Assembly: GCF_002895945.1 (NCBI RefSeq)
Contig: NZ_NPZB01000001.1
Coordinates: 1,193,501 to 1,257,500 of the forward strand
Length of the DNA stretch: 64,000 bases
Direction of reading: 5' to 3'
DNA from: Solilutibacter silvestris
GTDB taxonomy: Bacteria; Pseudomonadota; Gammaproteobacteria; Xanthomonadales; Xanthomonadaceae
Shown: in pieces, positions 57,425 to 64,000 of the stretch
Numbering within the stretch: the first letter of the stretch is position 1
Layout: every line of letters starts with the position of its first letter
Translations under genes and position numbers: made by a program
The notes under the pieces: model-generated
Databases searched by the model: none
What the model was told of the DNA's origin: nothing
What the model saw: the letters and a program-made list of their open reading frames with translations, nothing else

Positions 57425-60268
57425 ATGTCTGCAAAACTCGGCGTCATCATCACGGGGGCGCTTGTCCTTCCCCTGATCTCCACATCTGCTATTGCCGCCG
57501 ATCTTGTGGGTCATATCGAAATTCCTCGCGGAAAGCATCCGGCGTCCGGAGTGGAAGTCCGTCTGCGTGAAACCGGCGCGACCACGATGGCCGATGCCAA
57601 CGGCAACTACACGTTCACCGGCTTGAAGGCCGCGATGTACACGCTCGATGTACTCACCGACGGCAAAGTGTCTGCATCGAAGACCGTCCGCGTCGGTGAT
57701 GGCGTCACGCGGGCCGACCTGAATTTCGATCGCAATGCCGGGGAGTTCGATCGCGTCGTTGTCCTCGCACAACGCACGACGACGGCGATCGCGCGCGCGA
57801 CCCAGCAAGAGGCGCCGAATCTCGTCAACCTGACCACGGCGGCCGAGATCCGCAAATTGCCCGACGTCAATGCTGCCGAAGCAGTACGCCGCGTCCCGGG
57901 CATTTCGCTTGAAACCGACACCGGCGAAGGCCGCTTCATCAATATCCGCGGCCTCGATTCCGATCTGAACAGCACGACGTTCGGCGGTTTGCGCCTGCCG
58001 CCGTCGAACAATGCCTCGCCGTTCGGTGGCGGTCGTGCGGTGGCGATGGATGCGATTCCGGCCGGTTTCATCGGCGCGCTGACCGTCACCAAGACCAATA
58101 TCCCCGAGCAGGATGCCGAAGCGCTTGGCGGCACGATCGAGATCACGCCGAAGACCGCGCCGCGGAATGCCCGCGCGTTTGTCGAAGGCCATATCGGTAC
58201 CGGTCGCGAGGATCAGCGCGGCGATGGCATCACTGACTTTTCGGTCACCGCCGGCGGTCGCTTCGGCTCCGGCAGCCACGACGACAAGGCGATCCAGGCG
58301 TACTCCGACCACCCGTTCTCGATTGTCGCCACCCTGGCGTATTACGAGAACAAGCGCAGCGTCGACGATATCGAGGCAGGTTACGTCGACAACCAGCCAA
58401 CGATTCCCGACAAGGCCTTTGCCGCATTCGAACAGCGTTACTACCTTTATCACCGCAAGCGCCACGGCTATGGTCTCGATTTCGGCTACCAACCCGACGC
58501 CGACAACCAGTACTACATCCGCGGTTTCGACGCGGGCTATACCGAAACGGTGAATCGCCAGCGCCTGTTGTACAACTTCGACGGCACGCCGATGGTCGAT
58601 CCCGCCAACAGGAACGGCCTGATCGACACGACGGCCAGCGGCGGGTTCGACAAGACGCTGCGTGACGAGCGGGAGCACATCGACAACAAGGTGTTTGCCT
58701 TGGGCGGCAGTAACCGGATCGGCGACAACACGCTGGACTATCGCGTCGGCTACACGCGCGGTTCGTTCAACAAACCCTATGACTACAACTCGGATTTCAA
58801 CTACCCGGCGCCGAACGGCGTCGTCACCTACGACAACACGACCGACCCGAACTTCCCGCGCTTTTCGACCACAGGCGCAACGCCGCTGAATTCCGCCAAT
58901 TACGCGCTGGCATCGGTGGTCAACAGCACGCAGGACATCCGCGATCGCGAGTCCTCGTACAACGTGAATTACAAGATTCCGATGCAGCTCTCCGGCTTTG
59001 CGGACGAAAATATCAAGTTCGGCCTCAACGTGCGCCTGCGCGATCGCACCGCATCGGGCACGCAGAATTCGTACGCGAACACCCCGTCGATGCCGCTCAC
59101 CAGCGCGATTTACGGACCGGACATCATCTTCTACGACGGCCACTACCAGAACGGGCCGCAGATCGACATGAACGCCATCCGCGGCCTGGTCAACGGATTG
59201 CAGCCATCGGTATCGACGAACAACACGGTGAACGGCCTGCTGCAGTACGCCAAGGACAAGGAAGATGTCTACGCAGGCTATGCGCAATACCAGTTCGGCT
59301 TCGGCAAGCTGAGCTTCATTACCGGTGTCCGTATCGAGGATACCCACGCGACCTACGGGGCGAATGGCGTATCGACCTCCAAGGACGCCAGCGGCAACAC
59401 CGTGATCAACGCGGTTGTCCCGGTGTCGTCATCCACCAGCTACCTGAACTTTTTCCCCAGCATCCAGGCGCGCTACGAAATTCGCGACGACCTGATCCTG
59501 CGTGCCGCGTTCTCCTCCACGATCGCGCGTCCCGGCTTCAATGAAGTCAGCGCCGCCCTCAACGTGAATCCCGGTGCCGGCCTGGTCGTGCAAGGCAATC
59601 CCGACCTCAAGCCGACCACGGCGCAGAGCTTCGATCTCTCGATCGAGAAATACCTGAATGATGGCGGCATCGCCTCGTTCGGATTGTTCGACAAGGAGCT
59701 GGGCAACTACATCGCCAGTGTCACCACGACGAAAGTCCTTCCGAACGATGGCTTGTTCGCCGGCTTCCTTGGGCCGGCCCACGTGATCACCTATGACAAC
59801 ATCGCTTCCGCGCGCGCGTGGGGATTCGAAGCGAACTACGAGCAGCGCTTCAAGCGGCTGCCGGGCTGGCTGAACGGTTTCGGCCTGGGCTTCAACTGGA
59901 CCTGGGTCGACTCGACATTCGCCATTCGCCCCGGTGAAAACAGCCCGTTGCCGTCGACTTCGCGGAACACGATCAACGCGGCGGCGTTCTACGAGCGCAA
60001 CGGTCTCATGTTGCATCTGGGGTACTACTACGTCTCGCGCAATCTGTTCGGAATCGGCGGATCAGCGGCCACGGATGTGTATTCCGAAGCGCGTACATCG
60101 CTTGATTTTGGCAGTTCCTATAGCTTCAACAAGAACCTCTCCGTCTACTTCAACGCGAAAAATCTCGGCAACACCAAGTTGAAGTTCACCGAGGGCACCG
60201 CGAACAGGCCGATCCAGCGCGAATTCTACGGGCGTACCTATCAGCTGGGTGTTTCGTTCGACTACTGA
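57425..60268 (+). CDS. TonB-dependent receptor with N-terminal carboxypeptidase-regulatory domain
   Basis: The protein has 947 residues. A signal peptide ends near IAA; a regulatory-like domain follows (VEVRLRETGATTMADANGNYTFTGLKA), then a plug (EIRKLPDVNAAEAVRRVPGISLETDTGEGRFINIRG) and an outer-membrane beta-barrel that ends in GVSFDY with a terminal aromatic residue. It is the type common in xanthomonads for carbohydrate uptake, but no substrate can be assigned. ATG at 57425 follows CGGAGCTCCTC. No TonB, ExbBD or sugar enzyme is encoded nearby. Confidence 0.92.
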   Translation: MSAKLGVIITGALVLPLISTSAIAADLVGHIEIPRGKHPASGVEVRLRETGATTMADANGNYTFTGLKAAMYTLDVLTDGKVSASKTVRVGDGVTRADLNFDRNAGEFDRVVVLAQRTTTAIARATQQEAPNLVNLTTAAEIRKLPDVNAAEAVRRVPGISLETDTGEGRFINIRGLDSDLNSTTFGGLRLPPSNNASPFGGGRAVAMDAIPAGFIGALTVTKTNIPEQDAEALGGTIEITPKTAPRNARAFVEGHIGTGREDQRGDGITDFSVTAGGRFGSGSHDDKAIQAYSDHPFSIVATLAYYENKRSVDDIEAGYVDNQPTIPDKAFAAFEQRYYLYHRKRHGYGLDFGYQPDADNQYYIRGFDAGYTETVNRQRLLYNFDGTPMVDPANRNGLIDTTASGGFDKTLRDEREHIDNKVFALGGSNRIGDNTLDYRVGYTRGSFNKPYDYNSDFNYPAPNGVVTYDNTTDPNFPRFSTTGATPLNSANYALASVVNSTQDIRDRESSYNVNYKIPMQLSGFADENIKFGLNVRLRDRTASGTQNSYANTPSMPLTSAIYGPDIIFYDGHYQNGPQIDMNAIRGLVNGLQPSVSTNNTVNGLLQYAKDKEDVYAGYAQYQFGFGKLSFITGVRIEDTHATYGANGVSTSKDASGNTVINAVVPVSSSTSYLNFFPSIQARYEIRDDLILRAAFSSTIARPGFNEVSAALNVNPGAGLVVQGNPDLKPTTAQSFDLSIEKYLNDGGIASFGLFDKELGNYIASVTTTKVLPNDGLFAGFLGPAHVITYDNIASARAWGFEANYEQRFKRLPGWLNGFGLGFNWTWVDSTFAIRPGENSPLPSTSRNTINAAAFYERNGLMLHLGYYYVSRNLFGIGGSAATDVYSEARTSLDFGSSYSFNKNLSVYFNAKNLGNTKLKFTEGTANRPIQREFYGRTYQLGVSFDY

Positions 60269-60323
60269 GTCGCGTCGACGCGGCGTGCGTCCAGCAACTG
60301 GTCGAGGGCGACGACGGCGCCCA

Positions 60324-60941
60324 TCAGTCGCGCCTGACCAGACCGCAGTACAAGCCTTCGATGGCGAAGTCGGCATCTTTCGGTACATCAATCGGCGCGT
60401 AGTCGGGATTGCGCGGCAACAGACGGATGCCACCCGCACCGATCTTCAGTCGCTTGATCGTGATCTCGCCATCAATGCGCGCCACCACGGTCTGGCCGTC
60501 CTCGGCCGAGCTCGCCTGCCGGATCGCGACCAGGTCGCCATCGAAAATGCCGTCATCGCGCATGGAGTCCCCTTGCACGCGCAGCAGGTAATCCGGGCGC
60601 TGGCGAAAGAGCGCACCGTCGACCACGAGCGATTCATCGAAGGTGTCCGCCGCGCCGATCGGGGCACCGGCCGCGACGCGGCCGAGGATGGGCAGGTCCA
60701 GTTGGTCGCGCGACCGCCGTGATCGCCGGGCCTGACGCAGGCGGATGCCGCGGGCGCGGTTGGGGATGAGTTCCAGATGGCCCTTGGCAGCCAGCGCCTC
60801 GAGGTGTTTGACGACCCCACGCGGACTGGCCAGATCGAAAGCGCCCTGGATCTCCGGGATGCTGGGCGGCATGCCCTCGCGCTCCACGAAGCGTTCGAGG
60901 AAGGAGAGGATTTCTGCCTGGCGGTCGGTCAGTTCGTTCAT
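60324..60941 (-). CDS. lexA: LexA repressor
   Basis: The protein has 205 residues. An N-terminal winged helix (TDRQAEILSFLERF, then PPSIPEIQGAFDLASPRGVVKHLEAL) is followed by the S24 peptidase-like domain, with the cleavage pair A91-G92, nucleophile S126 in GDSM and K163. RecA filaments would trigger self-cleavage and SOS induction. The ATG at 60941 sits immediately after a perfect palindrome, with no Shine-Dalgarno, so the mRNA may be leaderless. A TTG further upstream (60977) is a poor alternative. It converges with the TonB receptor gene. Confidence 0.95.
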   Translation of the reverse strand: MNELTDRQAEILSFLERFVEREGMPPSIPEIQGAFDLASPRGVVKHLEALAAKGHLELIPNRARGIRLRQARRSRRSRDQLDLPILGRVAAGAPIGAADTFDESLVVDGALFRQRPDYLLRVQGDSMRDDGIFDGDLVAIRQASSAEDGQTVVARIDGEITIKRLKIGAGGIRLLPRNPDYAPIDVPKDADFAIEGLYCGLVRRD

Positions 60942-60959
60942 GGTATAAATATTTATACC
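60942..60959. promoter_or_regulatory. Perfect 18-base palindrome, candidate LexA operator
   Basis: GGTATAAATATTTATACC reads the same on both strands and lies between lexA and the divergent GIY-YIG gene. Each arm contains TATAAA, so both promoters may overlap it. It does not match the TTAG-N6-TACTA or CTG-N10-CAG LexA boxes. Confidence 0.55.
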
Positions 60960-61039
60960 TTTCGGGGCGAAGTGCAACCCGCCCTAGGTTGCCCATCCGG
61001 ATCGCACCCGGTGAGACGAATCGGATTAAAGACTTGGAC

Positions 61040-61663
61040 ATGCCTTCTCCTCTGACCCATGAACCCCGCCCGGACACGCCAGAGGGCACGGCTGCGCAAA
61101 ACGACTACCGTGGCCGGGCCTTCCTCTACATCCTGCCGGCATCGGGCCCGGAGGACCTGCTCAAGGTCGGCATGACCCATGATCCGCTCGCGCGCTGGTC
61201 TGCCTTCCACCCGCGCTGGTTCGAAGTGTTCGATCTCGACCACAGCCTGCTGGTCGAAACCGAAACCCGCAGCGACGCCCAGGGACTGGAAACCCGGCTC
61301 CACCGGATGCTCGAGGCCTACAGCTGTCCCATGCCAATGACGATACGGGGCCAGGCCGGTGGCGCCACCGAGTGGTATCGGGGCGCGTATGCAGCGGTGC
61401 GGCGCTTCGTGAACGAGCAAGCGGTGCAGGGCTTTGTCGTGCACACGAATGCAATGCCGTGGCTGAAGGCGGCGATGCTTCAGCAGCAGAGTCGCCTGGA
61501 CGGATTGCTGCGACAGGCCTATGCCGATCACACAGCCGGGTGGCTGTCTCCTGCGCAACATCGTGCGTTGCAGGACTTGATCGATGCCCATCGCTGCATG
61601 GATCCGGATGTTTCAGCGCACTTGTCCGCTGACATCCTCGATGCCTTGGGCATCGAGGCATGA
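61040..61663 (+). CDS. GIY-YIG/T5orf172-like domain protein
   Basis: The protein has 207 residues. AFLYILPASGPEDLLKVGMTHDPLARWSAF resembles a T5orf172-type GIY-YIG domain (tyrosine, then KVGMT and an arginine), followed by LETRLHRML with a possible metal-binding glutamate. The rest, helical, is of unknown role. It lies divergent from lexA and overlaps the alkB-like gene by four bases. Nuclease activity is possible but unproven. Confidence 0.78.
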   Translation: MPSPLTHEPRPDTPEGTAAQNDYRGRAFLYILPASGPEDLLKVGMTHDPLARWSAFHPRWFEVFDLDHSLLVETETRSDAQGLETRLHRMLEAYSCPMPMTIRGQAGGATEWYRGAYAAVRRFVNEQAVQGFVVHTNAMPWLKAAMLQQQSRLDGLLRQAYADHTAGWLSPAQHRALQDLIDAHRCMDPDVSAHLSADILDALGIEA

Positions 61664-62268
61664 ATACCGCAGCGCTCCTGTTCGACGAGGGGCCACTCAC
61701 GCTCGTCGACGATCGTGAAGGCGGCATCCGCTATTGGCCACAGTGGATCGATTCCGAACTGGCGGATGAACTCTTCGTACGGCTACGTGACGGGATCGCC
61801 TGGCACAGCGAGCAACGCCCGATGTACGACCGCATCGTTGACGTGCCGCGGCTGCAAGCCACGGTCGCCTTGGCCAGCGCAGATCCGAATGATGGGCTGC
61901 GCCAAATTGCTGCCCGCATCGCAACAGTCGCGCCGGGCGGCTATTCCCATGTCGGCCTGAATTTCTATCGCGACGGTCATGACAGCGTGGCCATGCATAA
62001 CGATCGAACGCATGATCTTGTCGAAAGTGCGCCGATCGCCATCCTGTCATTGGGTGCACAACGCGACATGCTGATTCGTCGGCAGGACAAGAGTGCACGA
62101 GCAGTACGCATCACGCTGGAGCCCGGCAGCCTGCTGGTGATGAGCCATGCCAGCCAGTTCACGCACGAACATGGCATCCCGAAGACCACGCATCCGGTCG
62201 GTCCGCGGATCAGTTGTGCGTACCGTGCGCGCCAGTTTGGGCGGCTCGACGCCAACAACGTTTCATGA
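61660..62268 (+). CDS. AlkB-like Fe(II)/2-oxoglutarate dioxygenase
   Basis: The protein has 202 residues. Iron ligands are H113-x-D115 (HND) and a distal histidine, H169 or H171, in QFTHEHGIPKT; R183 and R189 in PRISCAYR bind 2-oxoglutarate and substrate, in the RxxxxxR pattern of AlkB. SHVGLNFYRDGHDSVAMHNDR is typical of the AlkB group. It probably repairs alkylated bases in nucleic acid by oxidative demethylation. It overlaps the GIY-YIG gene by four bases and so forms one unit near lexA. Confidence 0.9.
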   Translation: MNTAALLFDEGPLTLVDDREGGIRYWPQWIDSELADELFVRLRDGIAWHSEQRPMYDRIVDVPRLQATVALASADPNDGLRQIAARIATVAPGGYSHVGLNFYRDGHDSVAMHNDRTHDLVESAPIAILSLGAQRDMLIRRQDKSARAVRITLEPGSLLVMSHASQFTHEHGIPKTTHPVGPRISCAYRARQFGRLDANNVS

Positions 62269-62406
62269 TTCCAGTTGCATGCGCGGTGTCTTGATTTTTA
62301 TTGTCCAAAAAATTCACGGCCAGCCAATCCCGGATCGACAGCCGAGGCATCAGGACGATGCACGGGAATCCGAAAAGGAGTAATGCTTCGATTGCTTGCT
62401 CTTTCT

Positions 62407-62437
62407 AGGAGCGACGCTTGCCAGGAGCGGCGCTTGC
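62407..62437. repeat. Short tandem repeat of a 16-base unit
   Basis: AGGAGCGACGCTTGC and AGGAGCGGCGCTTGC lie in tandem with one mismatch in the gap between the alkB-like gene and the convergent sorbosone-dehydrogenase-like gene. I see no promoter or terminator in this 214-base gap. Confidence 0.5.
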
Positions 62438-62482
62438 TTCAGGTGCAGTTGTCTTGGTTGAACCTGGAAAGCTGGCGCAGCG

Positions 62483-63790
62483 CTATTTCCTCGCAGAAAC
62501 CCGCCAGATTCGATTGCCCACATCATCGGCAACAAGTAGCGATCCATCGCTCGCTACCGCGACGCCTACGGGGCGGCCTTTTGCACGCCCATCCTTGTCG
62601 ACGAACCCGGTCAGGATGTCTTGTGGCGGCCCTGCGGGACCGCCCTGCTTGAACGGCACGAAGATCACCTTGTAGCCGACCAGTTGATGGCGATTCCACG
62701 AACCATGCAAGCCGACGTAGGCGCCTTCGCTGTGCCCAGGCAAGGAGCTCCTGGTCGCGAATGCGAGCCCCAACGGAGCCACGTGCGAACCCAATGCGTA
62801 GTCCGGTGCAATGGCACGCGCCACCAAGTCGGGCTGTTGCGGATGCACGCGCGGATCAATGTGCTGTCCCCAGTAACTGTAGGGCCAGCCATAGAAGGCG
62901 CCCGCGCGTATCCGCGTGAGATAGTCCGGGACCAGATCGTCGCCCAATTCATCGCGCTCGTTCACGACGGCCCACAATGCGCCGGTGGTCGGTTCCCATG
63001 CCAGTCCCACCGGATTGCGCAATCCGGACGCATGCACGCGGGTCTTGCCACTGGCGATGTCGACCTCCAGGATATCGGCGCGATTCACTTCCTCGCCCAT
63101 GCCGTTTTCCGCGGCATTGCTGTTGGAACCGACGCCGACAAAGAGACGGCTGCCATCGCGACTGGCCAACAGGCTCTTGGTCCAGTGGTGGTTGCTCGGA
63201 CCGCCGGGCAAATCGACCAGCTTGCGCGGCGTTTCGACAATCGCATTCGCGCCCTTGCGCCAGGCGACGCTGACGATCGCATCGGCATTTGCAACGTACA
63301 GGCGATTGCCGACTACCGCCATCCCGAACGGCGAATGCAATCCGCGCAGCAGCACGCTGCGCGTTTCCGCGATTCCGTCGCCATTGGCGTCATGCAACAG
63401 GGTGATGCGATCGGCGCTTCCGCTGTTCGCCCCCGCGCGGCCCATGATTTTCTTCATGACCCACGTTCGCGGCCCACGCTCTGCCGGCTTCGGTGGCGCA
63501 TTGGTTTCGGCGACCAATATGTCGCCATTTGGCAACGCATAAAGCCAACGCGGATGGTCCAGCCCAGCGGCGAACACATTGACCGAAAGGCCCGGGGCAG
63601 CAACAGGTTTTTCGCCGGGTGCCCAGCCAATCGCGGGCGCTATGTTGACAGTTGGCACCAAGCGCCCTGTTTGTGGCGGCGGCAGCGTCGGATGCGGCCC
63701 GACTTGGGGCGGATAGAGACTTTGCGCGCCACCACTCATCGCCAAGAGCGCCAGAATCAAGCCGGAAAACCGGGCATGGACGATGCACAT
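62483..63790 (-). CDS. Secreted sorbosone dehydrogenase-like protein, six-bladed beta-propeller
   Basis: The protein has 435 residues. A signal peptide (GLILALLAMSGGAQ) is followed by a propeller with VFAAGLDHPRWLYALPNGDILVAETN, LHSPFGMAV, ASGLRNPVGLAWEPTTGALWAVVNERDELGDDLVPDYLTR and FKQGGPAGPPQDILTGFV. This layout matches the L-sorbosone/glucose dehydrogenase group, which uses PQQ, but the cofactor and substrate cannot be read from the sequence. ALWAVVNERD is the usual active-site strand. It is the only gene on its transcript here. Confidence 0.85.
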   Translation of the reverse strand: MCIVHARFSGLILALLAMSGGAQSLYPPQVGPHPTLPPPQTGRLVPTVNIAPAIGWAPGEKPVAAPGLSVNVFAAGLDHPRWLYALPNGDILVAETNAPPKPAERGPRTWVMKKIMGRAGANSGSADRITLLHDANGDGIAETRSVLLRGLHSPFGMAVVGNRLYVANADAIVSVAWRKGANAIVETPRKLVDLPGGPSNHHWTKSLLASRDGSRLFVGVGSNSNAAENGMGEEVNRADILEVDIASGKTRVHASGLRNPVGLAWEPTTGALWAVVNERDELGDDLVPDYLTRIRAGAFYGWPYSYWGQHIDPRVHPQQPDLVARAIAPDYALGSHVAPLGLAFATRSSLPGHSEGAYVGLHGSWNRHQLVGYKVIFVPFKQGGPAGPPQDILTGFVDKDGRAKGRPVGVAVASDGSLLVADDVGNRIWRVSARK

Positions 63791-63855
63791 GGTTGGAAGC
63801 GTGAGCCTTCTTCGATGATGTTCCTGTCAAGCCAGCAATGCACAAGCCAGGATGG

Positions 63856-64000
63856 TCATTTGCTATTCAGCAGCTTGACCACCAATGCTTCCCATTGCCG
63901 CTGGCCAAGCACGCCTTGCGCGGCTTGTGCCAACCATCGATTCGCCCATGCGTGATAGACGCGCGGATCTATATAGGAAGAACGGCACACGGCCGGCGTA
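63856..64000 (-). CDS. Type IB DNA topoisomerase, C-terminal fragment
   Basis: The frame runs from the right window edge to a TGA at 63856-63858. The last 47 residues include TPAVCRSSYIDPRVYHAW, which matches the C-terminal region of bacterial topoisomerase IB (TPAVxRxSYIxP), where the tyrosine forms the phosphotyrosine link to DNA. The remaining domains lie outside the window. The match rests on this motif only. Confidence 0.72.
   Translation of the reverse strand, partial: TPAVCRSSYIDPRVYHAWANRWLAQAAQGVLGQRQWEALVVKLLNSK

Noticed and set aside
57362-59347. A 661-codon antisense frame within the second TonB receptor
   Set aside because: Valine/arginine-rich mirror of the receptor with no motif.
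62382-62652. Small gene starting at an ATG with an AAGGAG site
   Set aside because: Most of the frame is antisense to the sorbosone-dehydrogenase-like gene, the composition is arginine-rich, and no domain is seen; the ribosome-site match alone is not enough.

Overview
The window is about 63% G+C and looks like a chromosome segment of the Xanthomonadales/Lysobacterales (Gammaproteobacteria). The main evidence is the block miaB, lytic transglycosylase, petABC, sspAB, together with carboxypeptidase-regulatory-domain TonB receptors and the fimT-pilVWXY1E minor pilin operon. No phage, insertion sequence or CRISPR array is visible. Almost all of the sequence is coding and no gap exceeds 300 bases.

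1-13988 is housekeeping: tRNA modification (miaB), a murein lytic enzyme, the cytochrome bc1 complex (petABC), the SspA/SspB pair, NAD synthesis (nadC) with a Trm112-like protein and two uncharacterised envelope proteins, purine synthesis (purEK), Fe superoxide dismutase and CGFS glutaredoxin facing each other, a short-chain dehydrogenase with an altered catalytic triad, and a MarC-family membrane protein. 14162-26568 holds a large Oar-like TonB receptor, the nucleotidase ppnN, a LytS/AlgZ-type histidine kinase and the divergent minor pilin operon with PilY1. 26734-30759 encodes alternative respiratory enzymes: NDH-2 and a cyanide-insensitive-type cytochrome bd oxidase with a 51-residue DUF2474 subunit.

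30831-55933 is the most distinctive part: about 25 kb devoted to molybdenum, selenium and formate. It contains an FdhF/YdeP-type molybdopterin oxidoreductase with a LysR regulator, a MoaE-MoeB-rhodanese fusion, fdhD, and a long rightward operon (two moeA paralogues with a small protein between them, moaA, moaC, mobA, moaD, a bestrophin, modABC). A leftward operon follows: fdoG-fdoH-fdoI-fdhE-selA-selB-tRNA-Sec-selD. fdoG carries an in-frame UGA at codon 197 followed by a bacterial SECIS hairpin, so it encodes a selenocysteine formate dehydrogenase that a naive annotation would split. The tRNA and the SelA/SelB/SelD proteins needed to read that codon are encoded in the same transcription unit. 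Molybdate uptake, most of molybdenum cofactor synthesis, cofactor sulfuration, selenocysteine decoding and the enzyme thus sit side by side, and electrons from formate could pass through quinone to the bc1 or bd branches encoded in the same window.

56170-64000 returns to accessory functions: an old yellow enzyme, a second TonB receptor, a lexA gene divergent from a GIY-YIG-like protein plus an AlkB-like dioxygenase around a perfect 18-base palindrome, a secreted sorbosone-dehydrogenase-like beta-propeller, and at the right edge the C-terminus of a type IB DNA topoisomerase.
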